Positions 18,495 through 27,337 of a stretch of 64,000 nucleotides of DNA are shown one piece after another. The notes under the pieces were generated by a model, which saw only the letters and a program-made list of their open reading frames with translations, was not told where the DNA came from and did not search any database. The first letter of the stretch is position 1. Every line of letters begins with the position of its first letter. The DNA comes from Muribaculaceae bacterium (GTDB lineage Bacteria; Bacteroidota; Bacteroidia; Bacteroidales; Muribaculaceae). The stretch spans positions 1 through 64,000 of the forward strand of contig VSPE01000008.1 of the NCBI GenBank assembly GCA_009775225.1, given 5' to 3'. Position numbers and translations under genes: made by a program.

Positions 18495-19236
18495 GTCATA
18501 TCTCAATGTTGCCGTGCGTGCTGTTGTGTCCGGTGTGTGTATGCTTTTGGCATTCTCTGCCGCGGCACAGAGCGAGCGTCTGCCCGTAAAGCACCATCAT
18601 GTCGCAGCCGATACGATTGCCGGGCGCCCCGACAGTGTCGAGATAGTGCTCGGCGATGTCGACCTGCGCGGCATCATAGCCGCTCCCGACTCCGCCTTGG
18701 TGCAGAAATCGCCCTACGACAGGTGGGAGGAGCGTGAGGTGGCCTTCAATCCCGACCCGACACGTGCTGTGTGGATGGCAGCCCTTTTTCCCGGTCTCGG
18801 CCAGTTGTATAACCGCCGCTACTGGAAGCTGCCTATCGTTGTTGGCGCTTACATGGGCCTGGCCTATGCCACAACGTGGAACAACGGTATGCTTACCGAC
18901 TATACCAAGGCTTACCGGGATATAATGGATAGTGACCCCGGCACAAATTCGTATATGAACTTCTTCCCGCCGAATACACAGGAAAGCGACCTCGACCGCA
19001 CCTGGCTGACAAATGTGCTCCAGTCCAGAAAGAATTACTTCCGTCGTAACCGCGACCTGTGCATAATAGCTATGGTAGGCGTATATCTTGTGGCGATGGT
19101 CGACGCTTACGTCGATGCGTCGCTTTCGCATTTCGATATCACCCCGGAGCTTTCGATGGATGTCTCGCCGGCTCTCTTTCAGGAAGCGCGCGGAATGAAG
19201 CCATCGATAGGTCTTGTATGGGCCTTGAATTTTTAG
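18478..19236 (+). CDS. DUF5683 domain membrane protein
   Basis: A 252-residue exported or membrane protein. A signal/TM segment (VAVRAVVSGVCMLLAFSAAA) leads into a DUF5683 core starting VWMAALFPGLGQLYNRRYWK (about residues 100-119) with a membrane hairpin around 118-135 and a last helix near 200-222. The open frame extends to a TTG at 18457. I prefer the ATG at 18478, which overlaps the parB stop by 17 bases and leaves an ordinary signal. The parB/DUF5683/MltD order recurs in Bacteroidales; function is unknown. Confidence 0.82.
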   Translation: MITANKSYLNVAVRAVVSGVCMLLAFSAAAQSERLPVKHHHVAADTIAGRPDSVEIVLGDVDLRGIIAAPDSALVQKSPYDRWEEREVAFNPDPTRAVWMAALFPGLGQLYNRRYWKLPIVVGAYMGLAYATTWNNGMLTDYTKAYRDIMDSDPGTNSYMNFFPPNTQESDLDRTWLTNVLQSRKNYFRRNRDLCIIAMVGVYLVAMVDAYVDASLSHFDITPELSMDVSPALFQEARGMKPSIGLVWALNF

Positions 19237-19293
19237 AGGACTTTTACCTCCTCCTAATCAGGATACACTCTAAAACGCATTGTCACACATATA

Positions 19294-21021
19294 ATGAAAC
19301 TACTTAAAATATTTATTGCAGTATCGTCTCTTACTGTTGGTGCGCCGACGTGGGCACAACAGGCATCGTCGGTGCTTTCGGTGTCGGATAACTCCATGAC
19401 TCCCTCTATTGTGATGCCCGAAAGCTTCGAGACCGACACAAAGGCCATGCTGGAAAACTGGTATCTGAGGAACTATACCGTACTCGACTATAAGCCAGAG
19501 GGAAAGTCGGAGGGCGATTTCTCCGACGAAACTCTTCTTGAGCGTCTTGGCGCACTTCCCACCGAAATTGAGATGCCGTTGAACTCTGTGGTGAAAAACA
19601 CTATAATGTTCTATGCGCGTCGCCGGCAGCTGGTGGAGAACATGCTTGGCCTCAGCCTTTACTACATGCCTATATTCGAGGAAGCGCTTGAGCGTCACAA
19701 GATGCCGCTCGAACTCAAATACCTGCCTGTTATAGAGTCGGCCTTGGTGCCGACAGCAGTGTCGAGGGCAGGAGCCGCCGGTCTGTGGCAGTTCATGCCG
19801 CCTACGGCCACAGGGCTGGGCCTGGAGGTAAATACTCTTGTAGACCAGCGCCGCGACCCTTATCTGGCTTCGGATGCTGCCGCCCGCTACCTCAAGCAGC
19901 TCTATCAGACATACGGTGACTGGTCGCTTGCTATCGCTTCGTATAACTGTGGCCCCGGCAACGTGAACAAAGCCTTGCGACGTGCAGGTGGCGGCAAGCA
20001 TGACTTTTGGGAAATATACCCCTTCCTGCCGAAGGAAACACGCGGATATGTGCCTGCCTTTATTGCCGCTAACTATATAATGCGGTATCATAAAGACCAC
20101 GGCATCTCTCCCGTGCTTGCAAAGCGTCCGATAGTTACCGATACAGTACACGTGAGCCGCCGTGTGCATTTCGACCAGATTTCGGAAGTGATGGATATTC
20201 CAATCGATGAGCTGCGTGCGCTAAACCCACAGTTCAGAAAAGACATCATCCCTGGTGATATTCGCCCGTACTCTCTTGTTCTCCCTTCGCTGCAGGCCTA
20301 TGCATATGTGGTGAACGAGGACTCGATTGTAAACCACAATGCGTCGAAATATGCGCGTCGCGGCGTTGTTGAGCCTGCCACAGGGGCCGTCTCGGGACGT
20401 GATTCACGCGGTGAGTATTACGACGAGGAGGTCATAAAATATCACAAGGTCAAGAAGGGCGAGACGCTGACCAAGATAGCCAAAAAATATGGTGTGACAG
20501 TGAGAGCTATACGCAAGCTCAATAAAGTAGGCAAAAGTGTAAGAGCCGGCAAGACTCTTAAAATCAAAACTGTTCAGCGCCGCTATAAACCGGCTCCTGT
20601 TTTAGAGCCTGAAGAAGTTAAGACTGCCGAACCCGAAACGCCGGTAGCTCAGCCGTCGGAGGCACCGTACGATAGTTGTGCTGTTGCGGCACCTGTCGAT
20701 ACTGTAGCTGCCGTGCCTGTAACTGAGGCTTCTGCCGTAGCTGCCGCTTTTGCGCAGAGCGCTGAAGCGGTGGAAGCCCCCGAGGAAAAGCCCTCCAAGG
20801 TCGAACCTGTGGCAGCTCCCGCCACGAAACCCAAGAAGGAGACGGCCAAGCCTGCCACCAAACACAAGCCCAAGGCAGTAACGCATACCGTCCGTCGCGG
20901 TGAAAACTTGTCGAAGATAGCCAAGAAATACGGAGTGTCCGTACAGGCTGTCAAGAAGGCCAATAATTTTGCAGGCGACCGTATACAAGTAGGGCAGAAA
21001 ATAAAGATACCAGCCAAATAA
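19294..21021 (+). CDS. MltD-like membrane-bound lytic murein transglycosylase with two LysM domains
   Basis: Exported peptidoglycan-cleaving enzyme of 575 residues. After a signal peptide (about residues 1-21), an SLT goose-lysozyme-type domain has the catalytic Glu in VIESALVP (about 148), GLWQFMPPTA (about 165-174) and the AIASYNCGPGNV motif (about 215-226). A first LysM lies near 385-430 and a second at the extreme C-terminus (about 529-573). An Ala/Pro/Lys-rich linker (about 435-525) joins them. It follows DUF5683 after 57 bases. Role: wall turnover and remodelling. Confidence 0.92.
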   Translation: MKLLKIFIAVSSLTVGAPTWAQQASSVLSVSDNSMTPSIVMPESFETDTKAMLENWYLRNYTVLDYKPEGKSEGDFSDETLLERLGALPTEIEMPLNSVVKNTIMFYARRRQLVENMLGLSLYYMPIFEEALERHKMPLELKYLPVIESALVPTAVSRAGAAGLWQFMPPTATGLGLEVNTLVDQRRDPYLASDAAARYLKQLYQTYGDWSLAIASYNCGPGNVNKALRRAGGGKHDFWEIYPFLPKETRGYVPAFIAANYIMRYHKDHGISPVLAKRPIVTDTVHVSRRVHFDQISEVMDIPIDELRALNPQFRKDIIPGDIRPYSLVLPSLQAYAYVVNEDSIVNHNASKYARRGVVEPATGAVSGRDSRGEYYDEEVIKYHKVKKGETLTKIAKKYGVTVRAIRKLNKVGKSVRAGKTLKIKTVQRRYKPAPVLEPEEVKTAEPETPVAQPSEAPYDSCAVAAPVDTVAAVPVTEASAVAAAFAQSAEAVEAPEEKPSKVEPVAAPATKPKKETAKPATKHKPKAVTHTVRRGENLSKIAKKYGVSVQAVKKANNFAGDRIQVGQKIKIPAK

Positions 21022-21036
21022 TTAACACATAATACT

Positions 21037-23022
21037 ATGAAAATGAAACCAAAAAACGACGTGCCGGCGGCCGATGTCGACCCTGTTGACCTTCCGGAAA
21101 ACGCCTTTGTCGAGCTTGGCGCCGACGAAGAGTACAGGCCGGTAATGCATCCGGCCCGCGAGTACGCCGAGGTGACGCCTTACTCTGTTATCACCGGTCT
21201 GATACTTGCTGTAATATTCAGTGCCGCAGCCGCCTATCTCGGTCTGAAAGTGGGCCAGGTATTTGAAGCCGCCATACCTATCGCTATAATAGCGGTGGGG
21301 TTGTCGGGCTGGCTTAAAAAGAAAGATGCTCTTGGTCAGAACGTTATTATACAGTCGATTGGCGCATGCTCCGGCGTGATTGTAGCCGGTACTATCTTTA
21401 CGCTGCCGGCTCTCTATATCCTGCAATCCACCCACCCCGAAATCACTGTCAACTTCCTTGAAGTGTTCCTGAGCTCGCTCTTCGGCGGTGTGCTCGGTAT
21501 ATTATTCTTCATTCCGTTCCGTAAGTACTTCGTAAAAGATATGCACGGCAAGTATCCTTTCCCTGAGGCTACAGCCACAACGCAGGTGCTTATCAGCGGA
21601 CAGAGTGCCAAGAGCAACGAGGGCGGCGGTCAGGCCAAGCTGCTTGTGGTGGCTTCGCTCATTGGCGGTCTTTACGACTATATTGTAGCAACTTTCGGAT
21701 GGTGGTCAGAGGTTGTGACTACTACAGCGTATACCTGGGGGCAGACTATTGCCGACAAGACCAAGTTCGTGTTCTCGTGCAATACAGGTGCGGCTGTGCT
21801 TGGCCTTGGCTACATTGTGGGCCTTAAATATGCCTTTGTAATTTTCGCAGGCTCGATATTCGTATGGTGGTTCATCATACCTCTGATGGGCGCTTACGGT
21901 TCTGCTGAGATAGCTGCTCTGAGCGCTCCGCAGATATTTGCTGAGTATGCGCGTATGATAGGTATCGGCGGTATTGCCATGGCCGGCATCATCGGTATTG
22001 TAAAATCGCGCTCGATTATCGGCCAGGCCGTGGGACTTGCCGCGCGTGAGTTGAAAGGCGCCCCTGCTGATACAAAGACCATACGCTGGCAGCGCGATAT
22101 CTCGATGAAGCACATTGCATACTTCTCGGCTATTGCGCTTCTCGGCGTGCTCCTCTTCTTCTGGTTCGGCGTGATACACACCTTTTGGCAGGCGCTTGTG
22201 GCATGGGTGGTCGTTACTGTTATCGCTTTCCTCTTTACCACTGTAGCCGCCAACGCAATTGCGATTGTGGGCAGTAACCCCGTGAGCGGCATGACTCTGA
22301 TGACGCTTATCATTGCCTCTGGCGTATTCGTGGCTATCGGGCTTAACGGCACTTCCGGCATAGTTGCATCTATGGTTCTCGGTGGCGTGGTATGTACTGC
22401 GCTTTCTATGGCCGGAGGTTTTGTGACCGACCTTAAAATAGGCTACTGGCTTGGTTCCACTCCCCGTAAGCAGGAGAGCTGGAAGTTCCTCGGCACTCTT
22501 GTCTCTGCTGCTACTGTAGGTGCTGTGATGCTGATGCTCAACAAGGTGTACGGCTTCACAGGCCCCGACGCTCTTGCCGCTCCCCAGGCAAATGCAATGG
22601 CTAAACTGATAGAGCCGATGATGATGGGTGGAGCCACTCCCTGGACACTCTATATCATAGGCGCTGTTCTCGCGCTTATACTCAACTGGCTCGGTGTGCC
22701 CGCGCTTGCATTCTGTCTTGGTATGTTCCTGCCTCTCCACCTCAATACCCCGATGCTTGTGGGCGGCCTTGTTAACTACTTTGTAAGCCGCAGCTCCAAA
22801 GATGCCGATGTATGCCGTGCCCGTACCGACCGCGGAACACTTATCGCCTCGGGCCTCATTGCCGGCGGCGCTCTCTTCGGCGTATTTGCTGCTATCACTA
22901 TCTTCTGTGGAGCCAAAGTACCGCAGAACGGCGGCGACTTCGTGCCTCAGATACTCGGTTTGGTGGCTTACGCCCTCCTGATTGCATATTTCTACTTTGC
23001 TTCCTGCAAGGCTCGCAAGTGA
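21037..23022 (+). CDS. OPT family oligopeptide transporter
   Basis: Polytopic inner-membrane protein of 661 residues with about 14-16 membrane helices and the OPT-family beginning ITGLILAVIFSAAAAYLGLKVG (in two parts, from residue 50). A PFPEATATTQVL segment (about 175-186) is characteristic of prokaryotic OPT proteins. Substrates in this branch may be peptides or metal chelates; sequence does not decide. It starts 15 bases after the transglycosylase and overlaps the MATE gene by 4 bases, so it belongs to the par-mltD transcript or a local pair with MATE. Confidence 0.9.
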   Translation: MKMKPKNDVPAADVDPVDLPENAFVELGADEEYRPVMHPAREYAEVTPYSVITGLILAVIFSAAAAYLGLKVGQVFEAAIPIAIIAVGLSGWLKKKDALGQNVIIQSIGACSGVIVAGTIFTLPALYILQSTHPEITVNFLEVFLSSLFGGVLGILFFIPFRKYFVKDMHGKYPFPEATATTQVLISGQSAKSNEGGGQAKLLVVASLIGGLYDYIVATFGWWSEVVTTTAYTWGQTIADKTKFVFSCNTGAAVLGLGYIVGLKYAFVIFAGSIFVWWFIIPLMGAYGSAEIAALSAPQIFAEYARMIGIGGIAMAGIIGIVKSRSIIGQAVGLAARELKGAPADTKTIRWQRDISMKHIAYFSAIALLGVLLFFWFGVIHTFWQALVAWVVVTVIAFLFTTVAANAIAIVGSNPVSGMTLMTLIIASGVFVAIGLNGTSGIVASMVLGGVVCTALSMAGGFVTDLKIGYWLGSTPRKQESWKFLGTLVSAATVGAVMLMLNKVYGFTGPDALAAPQANAMAKLIEPMMMGGATPWTLYIIGAVLALILNWLGVPALAFCLGMFLPLHLNTPMLVGGLVNYFVSRSSKDADVCRARTDRGTLIASGLIAGGALFGVFAAITIFCGAKVPQNGGDFVPQILGLVAYALLIAYFYFASCKARK

Positions 23023-24323
23023 AGCATAGAAAGGAGATACTTGCCATTGCGGTTCCGGCAATAATCTCCAATATAACGACACCGCTTCTCGGACTCGTCG
23101 ATGTGGCCATTACCGGCCGCATCGGCGCTGCCGTTTATATCGGCGCCATTGCTGTCGGAGGCACCATGTTCAATATGCTTTACTGGCTGTTCGGCTTTCT
23201 GCGTATGGGCTCAAGCGGCCTCACTGCGCAGGCCTATGGAGCGTCGGATGCCCGCGGGCAGGCTCTTGTGCTGTGGCGCGCATTGCTCGTAGGGGCATTG
23301 GCCGGTATGGTCATGATTGGGCTGTCGCAGCCTTTGTGCTCGGTGGTACTCGGCTTTATGGATGCCGACGGTGCTACAGCCAGTCTTGCCGCGAGTTATT
23401 TCAGAATATGTATATGGGGTGCTCCTGCGGTAATGTGCACCTATGCATTGTCGGGCTGGTTCCTCGGCATGCAGGATTCGCGCTCTGCCATGTGGATGGC
23501 CGTAGCCACAAATGTTGCCAACATTCTGTTGAGCGGCACGCTTGTATTCGGGTTGCACATGAAGATAGAAGGAGTGGCTACGGGTACGCTCTGTGCGCAG
23601 TGGCTTGGTCTGTCTGTAGGCGCTGCCATTGTGTACGTTCGCTATCGGCCGTCAGTGCCCGCGTTGCGCGATATCCTTGACCACCCGCGTCTTGTCGCTT
23701 TCTTTAAAATCAATGCCGATATATTTTTGCGTACGTGCTGTCTGGTGGCTGTTACGGTGTGGTTTACACATGCCGGTGCACTCTCGGGTGCCGACATTCT
23801 TGCCGCCAATGCCCTGCTGTTGCAGCTGTTCATGCTGTTCTCGTATTTTATGGACGGTTTTGCCTATGCCGGCGAAGCGCTTGCAGGCAAGTACTTTGGC
23901 CGCGGGGACAGAATCGAGATGTCGGGGCTTGTGAGGGAGCTTTTGCTTACAGGCCTTGGCTGGGCACTGGTATTCTCGGCGCTGTATGCTCTGTGTGGCG
24001 AATGGTTTCTGCGTATGCTCGCCGATGTCCCGTCGGTTGTGGATACGGCACGTGCCTATCTTGCATGGGCGGCCGTAATACCGCTGTGCGGCTTTCTCGC
24101 GTTTATATGGGACGGGATATATGTGGGCATAACAGGCACACGTTCTATGCTTGTGGCAATGGCGGCAGCGCTGGTGGTGTTCTTTGGTGTATATGTCGGT
24201 TTGCGAGAGTATATGGGAAATCATGCACTATGGCTCGCGTTCGATATTTATCTGCTTGTGCGCGGAGCGGTGGAGTGGCTGCTGTGGCGGCGAAATTTTT
24301 TTGAGAAAAATTTGGAGAATTGA
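23019..24323 (+). CDS. MATE family efflux transporter (DinF-like)
   Basis: Twelve-helix exporter of 434 residues, expected to expel drugs or metabolites in exchange for Na+ or H+. It begins VKHRKEILAIAVPAIISNI and keeps the DinF-type signatures DVAITGRIG (about residues 28-36) and SGLTAQAYGA (about 67-76). The open frame extends far back into the OPT gene. The start is placed at GTG 23019, which shares GTGA with the OPT stop and gives the family-standard N-terminus. A second, decayed MATE gene lies at 49403. Confidence 0.88.
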   Translation: MKHRKEILAIAVPAIISNITTPLLGLVDVAITGRIGAAVYIGAIAVGGTMFNMLYWLFGFLRMGSSGLTAQAYGASDARGQALVLWRALLVGALAGMVMIGLSQPLCSVVLGFMDADGATASLAASYFRICIWGAPAVMCTYALSGWFLGMQDSRSAMWMAVATNVANILLSGTLVFGLHMKIEGVATGTLCAQWLGLSVGAAIVYVRYRPSVPALRDILDHPRLVAFFKINADIFLRTCCLVAVTVWFTHAGALSGADILAANALLLQLFMLFSYFMDGFAYAGEALAGKYFGRGDRIEMSGLVRELLLTGLGWALVFSALYALCGEWFLRMLADVPSVVDTARAYLAWAAVIPLCGFLAFIWDGIYVGITGTRSMLVAMAAALVVFFGVYVGLREYMGNHALWLAFDIYLLVRGAVEWLLWRRNFFEKNLEN

Positions 24324-24342
24324 ACCCTTGTGCTTAACTTTG
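24311..24342 (+). promoter_or_regulatory. Promoter of the putative small RNA
   Basis: TTTG at 24311-24314, a 20-base spacer and TAACTTTG at 24335-24342 match the Bacteroidota promoter consensus exactly. The -33 box lies inside the last codons of the MATE gene. The nearest downstream gene starts 427 bases later, beyond a strong terminator. Confidence 0.82.
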
Positions 24343-24347
24343 CGTTA

Positions 24348-24604
24348 TAAAACCAAGGGCAAGAGAGCCTGAAAGTATACCACATCAAAGTAGATTGGGA
24401 AACTCGTCAATTATTCGTGAAATACCGAGACAAGCTTAGCCGACCGATGGCGGGCCTCAACGGCAACTTCTGTTGCCGAGCCTTTGAGCCGGAGGATTAC
24501 AAAGGGCGGCGAGCGCTCAAATCCTGTCTTTTCGGAGTTTCATCGCATCCTTTGGTGTGGCCTTATAAAGGCGCCTCCTCGCGGAGTTGAGGTGCCTTTT
24601 TTTG
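24348..24604 (+). ncRNA. Putative structured small RNA of about 256 nt
   Basis: The segment lies between an exact promoter and a strong terminator. It folds well by eye: the ends close through ACCAAGGG (24352-24359) with CCTTTGGT (24549-24556). Inside are a 7-bp hairpin CGGCAAC-TTCT-GTTGCCG (24461-24478) enclosed by GGC-TCAA/TTGAGCC, a helix AGGATT (24493-24498) with AATCCT (24520-24525) around GAGCGCTC, and CGATG (24445-24449) with CATCG (24541-24545). No good protein-coding frame is seen. It does not show the tmRNA, RNase P or SRP RNA signatures I know. A 6S-like or regulatory RNA is possible. The 164 bases after it hold no recognised feature. Confidence 0.6.
24570..24604 (+). terminator. 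Intrinsic terminator of the small RNA
   Basis: GGCGCCTC (24570-24577) pairs with GAGGTGCC (24589-24596), with an inner CTC/GAG, followed by seven T. An overlapping alternative hairpin, GCCTT-ATA-AAGGC, would compete with the 5' arm. Confidence 0.9.
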
Positions 24605-24768
24605 TTTTCGATACGCTGTGGTTACAGATTTGTTACAACTGTAAAAAGTATGTAATTTCTATAATTCTTGTCAACAATATCGGTTCACAGGGGTTATATA
24701 TGTAGTATGTGGGCAAGCCCCGATGCCGTGCCGGAAAGAATTATTAATTTTCAATATTATCACCTGTA

Positions 24769-25125
24769 ATGATTACCAGGAAAGTTATTCAGACATTATA
24801 CAGCAAGTATCGCAAGCTCCCCGAGAGTCCTGACTGCCTTGATATGCCCTTGCTTTTTGACTATGCGGCCAAGCATCACAATATCACGGTCGATATGGAA
24901 GGGCCTGTAGACACTCTGGTAATTCGTAGCATTGCTTCGGATTCGCCTTTTCATCGCATTCCGCTTGAGCGTATTCATGCCATAGTTCCGTTCGAGGAGT
25001 GGATTGCGATAGTGCTACATTCGTCGATAATTTTTCTGAGCCGCAAGGGGCCGAAGGTGAGTGTGCATGTGCGCACTGAGAATCCTTCGCTCTTCGACCG
25101 TGTCACCGATTTTTTTCGCAAGTAG
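24769..25125 (+). CDS. Small conserved-looking hypothetical protein
   Basis: A 118-residue soluble protein with no recognised family. It has a basic helix at the start (TRKVIQTLYSKYRK), a central beta-rich part (DTLVIRSIASDS, about residues 46-57) and a hydrophobic beta-strand pair (WIAIVLHSSIIFLSR, about 83-97). The ATG is reasonable and the codon use matches neighbouring genes, which supports a real gene. The last 23 bases overlap the tail of the convergent Cys-rich membrane gene. Function unknown. Confidence 0.6.
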   Translation: MITRKVIQTLYSKYRKLPESPDCLDMPLLFDYAAKHHNITVDMEGPVDTLVIRSIASDSPFHRIPLERIHAIVPFEEWIAIVLHSSIIFLSRKGPKVSVHVRTENPSLFDRVTDFFRK

Positions 25126-25267
25126 GGCGACGGGTATTCTTTTTACACAACGAGGCTGCCGGGCATCCGCGACAAGGGTCGCGGCGCACCGGCAGAAATA
25201 TTTTTATAAGGCCGAATATGGCAATTGCAATCAGCGCTCCGACGATAATCCATTCGAAGGTTTTCAT
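25103..25267 (-). CDS. Small Cys-rich single-pass membrane protein
   Basis: A 54-residue protein with one membrane helix (WIIVGALIAIAIFGLIKIF, residues 6-24) and a basic, Cys-rich cytosolic tail (DPCRGCPAASLCKK). This layout resembles the FeoB-associated Cys-rich membrane proteins, but no feoB is present here. A longer frame exists, but the start at 25267 shares ATGA with the topB stop, a clear coupling site. It is the last gene of the dsbD-mazG-topB operon. A metal or redox role is suggested only by the cysteines. Confidence 0.7.
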   Translation of the reverse strand: MKTFEWIIVGALIAIAIFGLIKIFLPVRRDPCRGCPAASLCKKNTRRPTCEKNR

Positions 25268-27324
25268 TTGCCTATTTTCTTTTTGAGCCGTGCGGGAGTG
25301 GTGTCGGCAGGGCACTCCTCGAAGCTGAGGCGGAATGTGCAACCGCTTCTGAACTCACTGCACCCGAAGGCGGCACGTCCTTTTACGATATGTCCTTTAC
25401 CGCACACGGGGCAGACCACCTGTTCGAGTTTGGTGACGCGAGGTGCCCGGACTTTCTTGGGCTTTTCTTCGCCTCCTTTTGCGGCCTTTGCGGCTTTCTT
25501 TCTGTCCTCCTCACTTTCGGTGACGATGCGTCGGTTTGAGTTGTCGCTAAGCACGTTCAGCACAATCTGCCGTATCAGTTCGCTTATTTCGCGAATGAAC
25601 ATGGCAGGCGAATATGAGCCGCGTTCGATTTGTCGCAGCTTGTTCTCCCAAATTCCGGTGAGCTTGGCCGATTTTAGCAGCTCCTCGTTTATTGTGGCGA
25701 TGAGGTCGATACCGGCCTGCGATGCCATGATGTTCTTGCGGTCGCGGTAAATATATCGGCGTTTGAAGAGAGTCTCGATGATAGCGGCGCGGGTCGACGG
25801 ACGTCCGATACCGTTATCTTTCATTGCTTCGCGCAGCTCCTCGCTGTCGACCGTGCGGCCCGCTGTTTCCATGGCCCTCAGCAGAGTACCCTCGGTGTAA
25901 TATTTCGGAGGCTGCGAGGTCTTTTTGGCGAGGAACGGTTTGTGGGGGCCGCTCTCGCCTTCGTGGAATACGGGCAGAAGCGACGAGCCTTCCTGATTGT
26001 CTTTATCGTCGGAGTTCTCTGCGCTGTCTTTTTCATCGTTGCTCTTGTACAGTGTGCGCCACCCCGGGTCGATGATTACTTTTCCCGTGGCTTTGAATTC
26101 GTAGTCGCCGCTCTTTGCCATTACGGTCGTGCCTTCGAAGATGCAGTCGGGGTAGAACGCCGCAATAAAGCGCATGGCGATGAGATGATACAGGCGCTTT
26201 TCGTCGCCCTCGATGCCTACGGGCGACTGGCCGGTGGGTATTATGGCATGGTGGTCGGTTACTTTCGAATTGTCGAAAATCTTCTTTGATTTGGGTATGG
26301 GCTTGGCCAGTATCGGCTCGGTAAGCGTCGCATAGGGCGTCATCTTGCGCAGCGTGGGCGCAATCTTGGGGTAGATGTCGTCGGAGAGGTAGGTGGTGTC
26401 GACGCGCGGGTAGGTGGTGAGCTTTTTCTCGTACAGGCTTTGTATAAGGCGCAAAGTCTGGTCGGCCGTCCATGCGAATTTTTTGTTGCACTCCACCTGC
26501 AGCGAAGTAAGGTCGAACAGGCGTGGAGGAGCCTCTCGTCCCTTTTTCTTTGCCACATAGGTGATTTCGAGCGGCAGCTCTGCCACCACATCTACGGCGC
26601 TTTGCCCGTCAGCCTCCTTCTCGAAGCGGTCGCCGGTATAGGTGAAGTTGGCATCGTGGTAGAGGGTGTGAAGCTCCCAGGAGTCTTTGGGTACGAACTC
26701 GGCTATTTCTTTCTGTCGCTTTACGATAAGGGCGAGAGTCGGAGTCTGCACACGACCTATTGAGAGTACATGCCCCGGTGCTGAATACTTGAGTGTGTAC
26801 AGGCGTGTGGCATTAAGACCGAGTATCCAGTCGCCGATAGCTCGGGAGAGTCCTGCATAGAAGAGCTTGTCGTAATCGGTCTGAGGTTTGAGTTCTTTGA
26901 AGCCTTCTCGTATAGATTCGTCGGTGAGCGATGAAATCCACAGACGGCTCACGGGGCACTTCGTGTCGGCGAGCTTCATAACCCAGCGCTGTATCAGTTC
27001 GCCCTCCTGCCCGGCATCACCGCAGTTTATCACCTCGTCGGCGTTTTTGATAAGGCTTTCAATGACTTTGAACTGCCGTTTTATGCCGTCGTCTTCGATG
27101 AGTTTGATGTCGAATTTTGCGGGAAGCATGGGCAACGAACTTAGGGCCCACCGCTTCCATTGCGGTGAGTAGTCGTGCGGCTCAAGGAGGCAGCACAGGT
27201 GTCCGAAAGTCCATGTCACACGGTAGCCGTTACCTTCGTAGTAACCGTCGTGGCGCGAAGAGGCGCCGAGTATTGCGGCGATGTCTTTGGCTACCGAGGG
27301 TTTCTCGGTAATGCAGAGCTTCAT
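25264..27324 (-). CDS. topB: DNA topoisomerase III (type IA)
   Basis: Single-strand-passing topoisomerase of 686 residues that decatenates DNA and resolves recombination intermediates. The N-terminal Toprim domain starts KLCITEKPSVAKDIA. The active-site Tyr is in LTTYPRVDTTYLSDD (about residue 303). The C-terminus has one Zn-ribbon-like segment (CPVCGKGHIV ... CSEFRSGC, about 642-668). The Toprim acidic motif reads CGDAGQEGE (about 99-107), where other TopB proteins usually have DxDREGE. The gene is 13 bases after mazG and overlaps the small membrane gene by 4. Confidence 0.95.
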   Translation of the reverse strand: MKLCITEKPSVAKDIAAILGASSRHDGYYEGNGYRVTWTFGHLCCLLEPHDYSPQWKRWALSSLPMLPAKFDIKLIEDDGIKRQFKVIESLIKNADEVINCGDAGQEGELIQRWVMKLADTKCPVSRLWISSLTDESIREGFKELKPQTDYDKLFYAGLSRAIGDWILGLNATRLYTLKYSAPGHVLSIGRVQTPTLALIVKRQKEIAEFVPKDSWELHTLYHDANFTYTGDRFEKEADGQSAVDVVAELPLEITYVAKKKGREAPPRLFDLTSLQVECNKKFAWTADQTLRLIQSLYEKKLTTYPRVDTTYLSDDIYPKIAPTLRKMTPYATLTEPILAKPIPKSKKIFDNSKVTDHHAIIPTGQSPVGIEGDEKRLYHLIAMRFIAAFYPDCIFEGTTVMAKSGDYEFKATGKVIIDPGWRTLYKSNDEKDSAENSDDKDNQEGSSLLPVFHEGESGPHKPFLAKKTSQPPKYYTEGTLLRAMETAGRTVDSEELREAMKDNGIGRPSTRAAIIETLFKRRYIYRDRKNIMASQAGIDLIATINEELLKSAKLTGIWENKLRQIERGSYSPAMFIREISELIRQIVLNVLSDNSNRRIVTESEEDRKKAAKAAKGGEEKPKKVRAPRVTKLEQVVCPVCGKGHIVKGRAAFGCSEFRSGCTFRLSFEECPADTTPARLKKKIGK

Positions 27325-27337
27325 TTGGCTGATATGT

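Noticed and set aside
22812..23018. N-terminal extension of the MATE gene
   Set aside because: It overlaps the OPT coding region in another frame and would add a Cys/Arg-rich stretch unlike any MATE; GTG 23019 fits.
21706..23082. A 458-residue frame antisense to the OPT transporter
   Set aside because: It is the mirror of a well-supported membrane protein gene, rich in His, Ser and Tyr, with no domain or promoter.
24480..24545. A tRNA T-arm-like stretch (GCTCAAATCCTGTC) in the putative small RNA
   Set aside because: No cloverleaf can be drawn around it; there is no acceptor stem, and AATCCT pairs better with AGGATT.
24400..24590. A continuous frame reading LSRPMAGLNGNFCC... through the putative small RNA
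   Set aside because: It has no good start codon or ribosome site before the Met, its end lies in the terminator, and the sequence is better explained by RNA helices.
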